This document shows, piece by piece, positions 16,529 through 23,491 of a stretch of DNA of 64,000 bases; position 1 is the first letter of the stretch; the number at the start of each line of letters is the position of its first letter. The position numbers were made by a program, and so were the translations under genes. A model generated the notes under the pieces. The model worked only from the letters and a program-made list of their open reading frames with translations, searched no databases and was not told the DNA's origin. Source of the stretch: Lachnospiraceae bacterium (lineage in GTDB: Bacteria > Bacillota > Clostridia > Lachnospirales > Lachnospiraceae); NCBI GenBank assembly GCA_900199595.1, contig FZRB01000007.1:1-64000 (forward strand). Direction: 5' to 3'.

Positions 16529-17353
16529 TTATTCATTTTTATTTATATATTCTTTAATTAATAATACTGCTTGTGGAAATGTAATATCTGTTTTAACAGT
16601 TTTTTCAGATGATATTTTTCCCTGTATTTCTCCAAGATAATCCTTTTCATCAAATTCAGCACATGGAATATGATAAGAATAGAAATGCCCGATATAATAG
16701 CTAAGATAGTTTTCTTGGTTACCAATAATCTGTTTATGAACCCCCATATAATGCAATCTTTTTTCATCAATCATTTTATGCAATGCTGAATCCTTAAGGC
16801 AATACAAATTATTACTTCTAGTTTTTGATGCTTTTACTTGTTTATGATTTTTACATTTATAACTCTGTTCTTTGGTATCTCTTGAAACTTTAGCGGATTT
16901 ATTAACCAAATACAATGCTTCTTCAAGGTTTTTTTCGGTCATATCAGGAATAATTACTTGATGTATTTGAGGAACCTCCGCAAATATCACATCCTTCATA
17001 CTATATATGTTATAAGTTCGTTTACCTCCCCACGTTTGAGTATACGAAATAGAAGCAAGTATAGAAATCTGATTGTTTTTCACCATTTTGTCGAGCACAT
17101 AGTCACTTATACCAAGCAGATTTAATATCTGATTTCTAAGAAGGCCAAAACGATCAATTTCCAAAAAAGTAAAAAAGCTTTCTTCATTTAATGCCTCCTT
17201 TGCCATTTCAACCAATTCATTTTTCGAAGTTTTGCTATTAACTGAAGGATTAACATAGCATTTAATAAAACGCCTTAGATCATTAACCAAAACAAAACTG
17301 AAATTATCACCATTTCTATATAAATCTATACATTCCTTAATTATATCATTCAT
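16529..17353 (-). CDS. Hypothetical protein of the mobile element
   Basis: A 274-residue basic protein. A middle segment (FGLLRNQILNLLGISDYVLDKMVKNNQIS) looks like a helix-turn-helix followed by SYTQTWGGKRTYNIYSMKDV, reminiscent of MerR/excisionase-like folds that read a target gene name or DNA site. The C-terminal half has several Tyr and His residues (NYLSYYIGHFYSYHIP) and no known motif. It follows the coiled-coil gene on the same strand by 68 bp and may be co-transcribed. Function unknown; a DNA-binding accessory protein is the best guess. Confidence 0.6.
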   Translation of the reverse strand: MNDIIKECIDLYRNGDNFSFVLVNDLRRFIKCYVNPSVNSKTSKNELVEMAKEALNEESFFTFLEIDRFGLLRNQILNLLGISDYVLDKMVKNNQISILASISYTQTWGGKRTYNIYSMKDVIFAEVPQIHQVIIPDMTEKNLEEALYLVNKSAKVSRDTKEQSYKCKNHKQVKASKTRSNNLYCLKDSALHKMIDEKRLHYMGVHKQIIGNQENYLSYYIGHFYSYHIPCAEFDEKDYLGEIQGKISSEKTVKTDITFPQAVLLIKEYINKNE

Positions 17354-17421
17354 CTGTTTTCACCATTTATTCATCCTGAATTACTCAATGAATAATTCAG
17401 GATGAATATTTAACTCCTTCT

Positions 17422-18333
17422 CTATTTATGTTCTTTTTGCTCTTTTCCTTTATTATTTCGCTTCAAGATTTCTAATTCTGTTTCTACTTTTACTCTTTCT
17501 TCTCTTTCACGATTAACAGCCTTTTCAAGAGATAAAGAAAATTCCTGGCGCATACTCTTCTTCTGTTCTTCAAGGTCTCTCTGAAGATCATGTATTTTCT
17601 TATCACTTACTTCTTTTGCTTTTTTGATATTATTGAGTTCTGCATTTTGATTTAAAACTTGATGTTTTAAATCACTGTTTTCCCTTTTCAAAACATCATT
17701 GTCCTTTTCCATCAACTCATTAGCATGATGAGTCTCCATCAATTCCTTGGTTAAAGTTTCAACAGATCGTTTCAAATCATCATAGCCTTTTAGCTTGTCA
17801 TCAGCTTCTTTAAGTTTTCCTTCAAGCATCTGGTTGATACTTTCTTTATCTTTTATGGTCTCCTCATATTTTTTCAGCTGTTCTTGAGCGTCGTACAGGT
17901 TCTTTTCAGCTAGACTTTGAGCAGTCTTTGCACTAGATTCATTTTCAAGTGCGTTTTTCTTTTCGTTTCTTTCTACTTCCAGTTTATCCTGCAATTCCCT
18001 TATCAGCTTGTCTTTTGCATTCAAACTATCTTCATATTCTGTCCTGACCCGTGCTTCATCAGTATCAAGATCTGCCAAAAGAGAAATCATCTTCGAATTG
18101 ATCAAAGCTGAATATTGATTTACAGATTTAACAAGACCAGAATATTTCTTTCTGCTTGTCAAAACCATATTGTTTTCGAGAATTTCCAAAATAGCTTCCA
18201 AGGAGTTCTGCTCAAACTTCTCAAATCCCAAAGAATTGGTTATCTCTGTAAGCCTGTCATACGCATCTTGGGTTACTCTCTGGTTAATAGTTGCTTCGCG
18301 CTTAGGTTTTTTTGCCTCGTTTTCGTCACTCAT
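17422..18333 (-). CDS. Coiled-coil protein with basic N-terminus (KfrA-like in layout)
   Basis: A 303-residue protein. Residues 1-50 are basic and contain REATINQRVTQDAYDRLTEI, which resembles a small DNA-binding domain of plasmid regulators. Residues about 95-300 are an almost unbroken Glu/Lys/Leu-rich coiled coil (LIRELQDKLEVERNEKKNALE, LEEQKKSMRQEFSLSLEKA). This layout, DNA-binding head plus long coil, is that of KfrA-type plasmid proteins that bind direct repeats upstream of their own gene and help stability or segregation. A 9-bp tandem repeat lies 75 bp upstream. AGGAGG precedes the ATG. Family membership is inferred from layout, not from a recognised motif. Confidence 0.7.
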   Translation of the reverse strand: MSDENEAKKPKREATINQRVTQDAYDRLTEITNSLGFEKFEQNSLEAILEILENNMVLTSRKKYSGLVKSVNQYSALINSKMISLLADLDTDEARVRTEYEDSLNAKDKLIRELQDKLEVERNEKKNALENESSAKTAQSLAEKNLYDAQEQLKKYEETIKDKESINQMLEGKLKEADDKLKGYDDLKRSVETLTKELMETHHANELMEKDNDVLKRENSDLKHQVLNQNAELNNIKKAKEVSDKKIHDLQRDLEEQKKSMRQEFSLSLEKAVNREREERVKVETELEILKRNNKGKEQKEHK

Positions 18334-18408
18334 ACGAATACCTCCTATTATTATGCTCTAGGATGTACAATTGCCCACGATGTATACATTGTAAACATAG
18401 TCTACAGT

Positions 18409-18441
18409 GTGTACTGCGTGTACTGCGTGTACTGCGTGTAC
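18409..18441. repeat. Tandem 9-bp repeats (GTGTACTGC), iteron-like
   Basis: Three exact copies of GTGTACTGC (18409-18417, 18418-18426, 18427-18435) are followed by a partial copy GTGTAC (18436-18441). Two looser relatives, GATGTACAATTG and GATGTATACATTG, lie at 18363-18387. The array is upstream of the coiled-coil gene and is a plausible operator or centromere-like site for it. Confidence 0.8.
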
Positions 18442-18467
18442 ATCAGTTGATTGATTTACAGTAGTGA

Positions 18468-18479
18468 TTATGGGGAAAG
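18468..18479 (-). promoter_or_regulatory. TTTCCCCATAAT box upstream of the coiled-coil gene
   Basis: On the minus strand TTTCCCCATAAT occupies 18468-18479, facing the coiled-coil gene. A near relative (ACCTTCCCATTAT) is at 18551-18563 on the same strand. Matches occur upstream of the helicase gene and the 22.26 kb gene. Confidence 0.4.
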
Positions 18480-18579
18480 GTAAAAGAAAACCATAAAAAA
18501 GGGAGGCAAAAAAACACATTTTTTCTAAAATTCACATTTTTTTCACATTTATAATGGGAAGGTTCAAGGGAACGGGCGA

Positions 18580-18780
18580 CATATGAAGCAGTTTTATTGC
18601 TTCATATGGGGTGCATCGGGGGGTCCCTTGCTTCACTCTCCTTGTACTAGTTTTATGCCGCGAAAGTCTCTTGATATGGGAATATGTCCATGATATAAGA
18701 AGCCAAGGCAGGTCCAAGTGATTTGGTACCTGCCTTAAACTGCCTTTTTATCATGGACTAAGGGGCCCCATGTCAAGAGA
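18580..18780. other. Strongly folded noncoding stretch with nested inverted repeats
   Basis: CATATGAAGCA (18580-18590) pairs perfectly with TGCTTCATATG (18598-18608). Further on, three nested stems share one axis: TCTCTTGATATGGG (18667-18680) with CCCATGTCAAGAGA (18767-18780), GTCCATGATA (18686-18695) with TATCATGGAC (18749-18758), and AAGGCAGGT (18705-18713) with ACCTGCCTT (18728-18736). It lies between the RadC-like gene and the tandem repeats. A structured RNA or a transfer/replication origin are both possible. No coding capacity is evident from 18442 to 18806. Confidence 0.65.
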
Positions 18781-18806
18781 ACCGTGGAATAAATCCTCTT
18801 CTCTTT

Positions 18807-19280
18807 CTATAACAGGCTCATTTCGTTCTTTTCCTTAAAGCTGTAATAATCATCACCTATAATGATGAAATCATTAAGCCTTACTCCTATCAGATTACTT
18901 ACCTGAGACAGTCTGTCACAAATTATAATATCCTGATCCGATGGAGAAGGATTTCCAGAAGTGTGATTATGCAAAATAATTATTGAGCTTGCCCCAGATA
19001 CAAGTGCCCTTATATATATCTCACGAGGATTACAGACAGATCTGTCTATAGTTCCATGACTCACCTTGAAGAGTCCCAGAACACCTCCTTTATTGTCCAG
19101 GGCAATCATGCATACTATTTCTTCTGCCAGATGTTTCATTCTGAAAACATCATTTACCAGATCTACTGCATCTTCTGGATCCTTTACTACTGATTTTCCA
19201 TATTCTACCGAGTCTTCGGCAACCAAAAAAGGATGACTAAGTTCATCCTTCTCAACCCTATAAGTAGTTATACTACACAT
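18807..19280 (-). CDS. RadC-like JAB (JAMM) domain protein
   Basis: A 157-residue protein with the JAMM metal motif HNHTSGNPSPSD (His104, His106, Asp115) and IIIGDDYYSFKE at the end. It matches the RadC-like or DUF2466 family; the N-terminal helix-hairpin-helix of chromosomal RadC is missing, as in many plasmid and island copies. The JAB fold is a metalloprotease-type fold but no substrate is known; these small copies are frequent next to anti-restriction genes. AGGGAGG lies before the ATG, and its start overlaps the ArdC-like gene by 13 bp. Confidence 0.88.
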   Translation of the reverse strand: MCSITTYRVEKDELSHPFLVAEDSVEYGKSVVKDPEDAVDLVNDVFRMKHLAEEIVCMIALDNKGGVLGLFKVSHGTIDRSVCNPREIYIRALVSGASSIIILHNHTSGNPSPSDQDIIICDRLSQVSNLIGVRLNDFIIIGDDYYSFKEKNEMSLL

Positions 19281-19588
19281 TTTATATCCTCCCTTATTTC
19301 TACCTGATCTGCTGAAAACAGATATGCTTTTGTAAGGTAAAAGCCTTTATCATCTTCCTGTTTTTCATCATGTGAATTCTTCTCTGGATTATTCGGCTTT
19401 CTTTTCTTCCATAACCGAGTCTCAATACCATGTTCACCTGCTTTTATCCTATAATTTCCCCTTGCAGCCCAACCTTGGAAAGTATGCAGCGGTATTTCTC
19501 TCCCGGACTCTATAAAATCTACTATTTCCGCTTCTGTAAATAAGCCAGATGTTACTGCAACATCTGCTATTATCTGTTCATTTGTCAT
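19268..19588 (-). CDS. ArdC-N-like small protein
   Basis: A 106-residue protein. Residues 35-60 (TFQGWAARGNYRIKAGEHGIETRLWKKRK, described in parts) match the ssDNA-binding N-terminal domain of ArdC-type anti-restriction proteins, where a Trp is followed by a Gly-Tyr and a KKGEKGI segment. FYLTKAYLFSADQVE near the end corresponds to the family's kvFdieQt region. The metalloprotease half of ArdC is absent. It may bind single-stranded DNA during transfer. GAAGGA lies before the ATG. Confidence 0.65.
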   Translation of the reverse strand: MTNEQIIADVAVTSGLFTEAEIVDFIESGREIPLHTFQGWAARGNYRIKAGEHGIETRLWKKRKPNNPEKNSHDEKQEDDKGFYLTKAYLFSADQVEIREDIKCVV

Positions 19589-19646
19589 GATTTTAATCCT
19601 TCTCTTTCTATAAATTGCCCGTCAAGCCGGTAGCACAGCTTTTATT

Positions 19647-20588
19647 CTATGCAGCCCTTGTTATGCCGGCATCTCTTGTATATCTGTATACATGATCACT
19701 AAGACGTTCTTCCGGACTTACCTGCATTCTGTTAATTTCATAAACCATTGCAGCCATATCCATGACGTCCATCAGCTCTTCATCCTTTACTGCAAGAACC
19801 TCATGAATACTTGACGGTAGGATATAGAACGAATCACCAACCACATCACATACACTGTTCATGAATTCCTCATCCAGTATCATTGATGCTCCGTTGATTC
19901 CTCTTGTATTCGAGATAACAAACATCTTCTCATCTTCTTCCGGAAGAAGCATTTCACTGAGAGAATCATCTTCACAATCCATATCTTCCAGGATTTCCGG
20001 AACCATTATTTTTCTCATCATTTGGGACATCCCCATAAAAGTTCCTTTACTGACATTATGCTGATTCTTAACAGCAACATTATGAAGTTCCTCTATGCTT
20101 ATATTCCATCTTTCCAGGATGGAATTATCTACCGGTACACTCATTCTTCCTTCATCCGAAGGACCAAGGTCTACGGAATATATAACTATGAAATCCCCGA
20201 TTCTTGTATATGCTCTGTGTTCTATCAGCTGATTATTCATCTCATAACCATAGAGTCTTGGAAGAATCTTATCTTTACAGTTCTCATAATTAAAAAAAGA
20301 CTCAAAATCGATATCTTCGATTTCATGAGCCATTCTCACATCTGCTATTCTTCTCATTACCACACCGATATTGTCCCCTGACTCGATCTGACTGTAGTAC
20401 TCCTCCAGATAGATTGTAGGAGCCACACGACTTCCTGCCTTTCTGATTGTAAGCCCTGTCAGACTAACGTCATTCGGCTTGGTAACAACATTCAGACTTA
20501 CCTCAGATCCGTTGAAACTTTCCGGAAGGAAATCCAGTATCTTTTCTACTATCTCATTCTTAAACTCAACAAAACTCATCTTATTCAT
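19647..20588 (-). CDS. DUF5688 family protein
   Basis: A 313-residue acidic protein that begins MNKMSFVEFKNEIVEKI and continues with LTGLTIRKAG...APTIYLEEYYSQIESG, then an RLYGYEMN...LIEHRAYTRIGDFIVIYSVDL block and a C-terminal ISNTRGINGASMILDEEFM...FYILPSSIHEVLAV. This order is that of DUF5688 proteins, common in Lachnospiraceae mobile elements. The IYxLPSSIHE segment suggests a papain-like or regulatory fold but no activity is known. AAGGAG sits seven bases before the ATG. Confidence 0.8.
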   Translation of the reverse strand: MNKMSFVEFKNEIVEKILDFLPESFNGSEVSLNVVTKPNDVSLTGLTIRKAGSRVAPTIYLEEYYSQIESGDNIGVVMRRIADVRMAHEIEDIDFESFFNYENCKDKILPRLYGYEMNNQLIEHRAYTRIGDFIVIYSVDLGPSDEGRMSVPVDNSILERWNISIEELHNVAVKNQHNVSKGTFMGMSQMMRKIMVPEILEDMDCEDDSLSEMLLPEEDEKMFVISNTRGINGASMILDEEFMNSVCDVVGDSFYILPSSIHEVLAVKDEELMDVMDMAAMVYEINRMQVSPEERLSDHVYRYTRDAGITRAA

Positions 20589-20740
20589 AGCTTTTCTCCT
20601 TTTTCTTTAATTCAGGCATTTTATATGCCGTTTATATATACTTATCTACTTAATTATTTGTTTGGATTTCTGTTGTGCTGCATAGATAAACACCTCCTTA
20701 TATGATTTAGTGGTTGATTTTGACTGCATACAAGCTGACA

Positions 20741-20796
20741 GAACCCCATATGGCAAGGGTCCGGAGGACAACGCTTGCCCTTTCCATATGGGGTTC
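20741..20796. other. Long perfect hairpin in noncoding region
   Basis: GAACCCCATATGG (20741-20753) pairs perfectly with CCATATGGGGTTC (20784-20796), and GGCAAG (20752-20757) with CTTGCC (20774-20779). It lies in the 460-bp gap between the DUF5688 gene and the next minus gene. The CATATGGGGT word is shared with the hairpin at 18580-18608. A short inverted repeat TCTAAC/GTTAGA is at 20942-20955 and a GC-rich stretch with GCGAGCGCAGCGAGC at 20982-20996. Confidence 0.6.
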
Positions 20797-21015
20797 GCTC
20801 AGCTATGCTGGTCATAAATCGGCCACGTATATAAGTAGGTGTTGCAGCACTCAGAAATCTGAACAAAATCTCAAAATTATACTCCTCTTCCACTCCTAAC
20901 TTCGCCAATAGCGAATTACTATTACTAACAGTCCCTATCCGTCTAACTTGTTAGACACCTGATTTACCGGACAAACTCCTGGCGAGCGCAGCGAGCCCTA
21001 ACCCTCCATGCAATA

Positions 21016-21037
21016 AAAAAGCCCCCGAAGGGGCTTT
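21016..21037. terminator. Rho-independent terminator
   Basis: AAAGCCCC and GGGGCTTT close around CGAA (TTCG on the minus strand, a stable tetraloop), with T runs on the minus side (TTTTTTATTG). It ends the leftward gene that stops at 21049. Confidence 0.9.
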
Positions 21038-21048
21038 CTGAATGTTTT

Positions 21049-21336
21049 TTAAGCCTGCTGTCTGAAAGACTCGCTGAGCTGCGTGATTACACCTACAAGA
21101 GCTTCAAGCTTAGCTCCCATTGATTTCTTGGCCTGGCACTTACGCTGCCCCTGAACCACGCGGTACAGATACTTCATCTCTGCACCATTTCTGGCTGTTC
21201 TGTCGAACTCAAAGATTACCGGGTTTTCATCCATATCCTCGAAAAGGTCTTCCGCTGTTAATATGGTTTCAAGATTGATGGCCTCAATAGTGATCTTCTC
21301 TGCTCCGATTTCTACTCCTGTGATTTCTACTGTCAT
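21049..21336 (-). CDS. Hypothetical protein of the mobile element
   Basis: About 95 residues from the ATG at 21336, which has AAGGAGG eight to nine bases upstream. A longer frame opens further upstream but lacks such a site. The product begins MTVEITGVEIGAEKITIEAI and ends in an amphipathic helix (LEALVGVITQLSESFRQQ); a KYLYRVVQGQRKCQAKKSMG stretch is basic. No family recognised. A strong terminator follows. Confidence 0.65.
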   Translation of the reverse strand: MTVEITGVEIGAEKITIEAINLETILTAEDLFEDMDENPVIFEFDRTARNGAEMKYLYRVVQGQRKCQAKKSMGAKLEALVGVITQLSESFRQQA

Positions 21337-21595
21337 GTTTTTGTCCTCCTTAATTTGGTTTAATTTGTTTCGCAGCTTCGCTGCTTGTGCAATCAAATAC
21401 AGAGTAAACGGCCTTAGTGACAAGGGCGCGGAGCGTTTATCTTGACCCTTGCACTATGGTCTGAACGGCGTATTCTGCACATAAGCAAGAAGCAGCAACA
21501 AATATCCAAATAAGGCGGACAGACAGTAGAAAACACGTAGAAATACGGCAGAGAACAATTGAAGCCATCTTGAAATCTAAGCGCGAAGATTGGAA

Positions 21596-21706
21596 ATGGA
21601 TGATAAGGTAATCTATGACAGAATAGCCAGAAACGGTGTTATGAAGTATCCGTGTGTTCAGGGACAGTGCCAGGTTAAGAAATGGGAGCAAATGAAGCTC
21701 ATGTAA
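21596..21706 (+). pseudogene. Short orphan frame, possible gene remnant
   Basis: A 36-codon frame reads MDDKVIYDRIARNGVMKYP, then CVQGQCQVKKWEQMKLM and stops. It has protein-like composition, but the only upstream Shine-Dalgarno match is poor. It may be the 3' end of a lost gene. The rest of 21424-22262 holds only short hairpins (CAAGGG/CCCTTG around 21422-21452; GGTTTCC/GGAAACC around 21775-21788) and a T-rich promoter region; I see no larger gene. Confidence 0.25.
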
Positions 21707-22083
21707 TCATCCTCGGCGAGTCTGACAGTTTAGTTTCAGAAAGCATACAGGGCTTTTTTTGCATGGAGAGGGGTTTCCAGGGGAAACCGATGGAGAATGG
21801 GATTCAATCATACATTGTTGCCGCAGGCAGTGGTCTCGGGAGTCGGGCGAGACCTGCGAAGCGGATGGGAATGGTAAAAAATCTTTACTAATGTACTTTA
21901 TTTTTTTACAAATATAACCAAATGACGGTAAACCCACAGAAATAAATCATAGCCCATGAAGATTGGGTATAATCAACAACGCTAAAAGAACTTCTTATAC
22001 TCCATTTTTTCAAAAATAATTTGAAAAAAGTGCCAAATCATATAAAAAATATCTAATAAAAGCTTTTTTTCGTTTTTGGTTTA

Positions 22084-22227
22084 TTTTTCCCCATAATTAT
22101 AAATATAGATCATCAAAAAGGGAAAATATACCCTTTTTTAAGAACAAGGGAACGTCCCTCTATAATCTTTCAAAAAATCACAAAAATATATTTTTTCATA
22201 ATTCGCTAACCTTCCCCATAATAGGGG
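22084..22227 (+). promoter_or_regulatory. Two TTCCCCATAAT boxes upstream of the 22.26 kb gene
   Basis: TTTTTCCCCATAAT lies at 22084-22097 and TTCCCCATAATAGGGG at 22212-22227, the latter with CCCC/GGGG symmetry, 36 bp before the start codon. The first box is embedded in a sequence (CGTTTTTGGTTTATTTTTC before it) almost the same as that upstream of the helicase gene at 4362-4389. Confidence 0.45.
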
Positions 22228-22262
22228 CAAAGAATAAAAATAAAATCAAGGAGGAGATAAAA

Positions 22263-22721
22263 ATGAACGAAACTACCAACATTATAAGTTACTCAGATCA
22301 AATACAGATTATAAGAATTAAAGAAGCCACTATTATTCTTTCACATCGTGCAGATATCGTTTATTTAAATATGAATAGTTTTTTATATTTTTCGAGGAAT
22401 AACAACTATAGCATCCGTATAGAAGAGATATTCTGCACCGATAAAAGATGTTTTAAGCGATTGCTTGATATATTACTAGATTTTGCTATTCATAATAACT
22501 TTAAGGAAATATATTATGCAGATAAAATCGCTGAGGAATATCTTAATCGCTTCATCAACTGGGGATTTGTAGAAAAAAAAGTTGTCGGATATGACACCAA
22601 TCATTTCCTTCATTATTACATCACTGACAAACATACGCTTAGAAAAGGTTATAACACCTTCAGAGATTATTTGAAAAATGTATTGAAAGGAGGATGCAAA
22701 ACATGTCATCGAAATCAATAA
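22263..22721 (+). CDS. Hypothetical protein leading the mobilisation operon
   Basis: A 152-residue protein with AAGGAGG before the ATG. The middle (LLDILLDFAIHNNFKEIYYADKIAEEYLNRFINWGFVEKKVVGYD, given here in description) has the alternation of a GNAT-like acetyltransferase fold: helix, strand, a helix, then NWGF as the end of the fold. I do not see a clear acetyl-CoA binding loop, so this is only a resemblance. The last part contains CKTCHRN. It overlaps the next gene by 19 bp and begins the run to the relaxase. Confidence 0.6.
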   Translation: MNETTNIISYSDQIQIIRIKEATIILSHRADIVYLNMNSFLYFSRNNNYSIRIEEIFCTDKRCFKRLLDILLDFAIHNNFKEIYYADKIAEEYLNRFINWGFVEKKVVGYDTNHFLHYYITDKHTLRKGYNTFRDYLKNVLKGGCKTCHRNQ

Positions 22722-22903
22722 GTGAACTTGTAACACAGCTTCAAGCTGAGAGTGAACAAGCAAAATACTTTGCTCGTTTGTTCAACCAGGCTGTTAAGCA
22801 TGAGTTTGGTTTTTCTGTTAATGAACTTCATGATTTTATTATGAAATACAATTTGCTCGAGAAAAAATTCGAAGATCGCGAAGCGAACAAGCAGGGTCAG
22901 TAG
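22703..22903 (+). CDS. Small hypothetical protein upstream of the structured region
   Basis: A 66-residue helical protein starting at the ATG at 22703, nine bases after AGGAGG; an ATG at 22694 would be directly next to that site. Sequence: SSKSISELVTQLQAESEQA, then KYFARLFNQAVKHEFGFSV. Highly charged and helical, like small accessory proteins of mobilisation operons (for example MobC-type), but no family is recognised. A stem-loop begins 3 bp after its stop. Confidence 0.6.
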   Translation: MSSKSISELVTQLQAESEQAKYFARLFNQAVKHEFGFSVNELHDFIMKYNLLEKKFEDREANKQGQ

Positions 22904-22905
22904 TG

Positions 22906-23460
22906 CCTATTTCATTCATGAAATAGGTCTACGGATAGGGGCCTAGCCCCTATACAGATACGACTTTAGGAGTAGCTGTCAGGGGAGAGATAAAATCATC
23001 TAAAAGGTTGCGAGTTTACGAGCAGTCTTTTAGTGATTTATCGCCGGGGACATAGTCCCCGCTTGCTCTTGAATTCATGAGAGAGCAAGTCCAGGATAGA
23101 CAGCGCCTAAAATATTTCTGTTAAGAAACATTTTAAGACGATGTCGTAAGGATGGAACATCCTTGATGCGTAGGGGAAGCTCCCGGCTGGGGGAGCAGCT
23201 AGCTCCACCATTAGGGCAAGATAAAGCATGCCAAAGCGTGCTGTTGTCAGATTAGAATTGAACGTAGTGAAATTCATCTGACATATCTTGTATGGCAGAC
23301 GCCAAGAGAATTTACACATTGGAAGGAATGACAAAGATAGTTTTTATCAAGTTTAACAGGCGATTATCAATGTTAAGCATGATAAAAAGCATCTACGGAA
23401 TGACGACCTTTGGGTGATTTATCGACGGTGGATGTCATAAACATATTTAGCCGTATCCGG
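22906..23460 (+). ncRNA. Candidate large structured RNA or origin of transfer (ordered hairpins)
   Basis: The 590 bp between the small gene and the relaxase gene has no plausible gene but a dense set of stems: CCTATTTCAT/ATGAAATAGG (22906-22927), ATAGGGGC/GCCCCTAT (22935-22953), a long-range pair TTTAGG 22965-22970 with CCTAAA 23106-23111 and GCTGTC 22975-22980 with GACAGC 23099-23104, enclosing GATAAA/TTTATC with CTAAAAG/CTTTTAG, CGGGGAC/GTCCCCG (23045-23061) and CTTGCTCT/AGAGCAAG (23062-23089). Later: CAAGATA 23217-23223 with TATCTTG 23284-23290, enclosing TGTCAGAT/ATCTGACA; then TTTTTATCA 23341-23349 with TGATAAAAA 23380-23388. Class unresolved: a large RNA of the ROOL/GOLLD/OLE kind, or a MobV-type oriT. 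Confidence 0.6.
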
Positions 23461-23491
23461 CATTTTGAAACTTGAATAAGGAGACTATATT

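Noticed and set aside
18409-18441. Possible CRISPR array
   Set aside because: Units of 9 bp are contiguous with no spacers; no cas genes are near.
20654-20908. 84-residue open frame over the 20.7 kb hairpin
   Set aside because: It runs through a perfect 13-bp palindrome and lacks a ribosome binding site; more likely noncoding.
21437-21937. Several overlapping open frames of 69-84 residues
   Set aside because: None has a good start site or any protein-like pattern; two opposite-strand frames overlap.
23107-23334. 75-residue minus-strand frame within the structured stretch
   Set aside because: The base-pairing pattern explains the sequence better, and the frame has no start signal.
22904-23491. 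Group II or group I intron
   Set aside because: I find no domain V pattern, no GUGYG start and no intron-encoded protein; the stems do not follow intron order.
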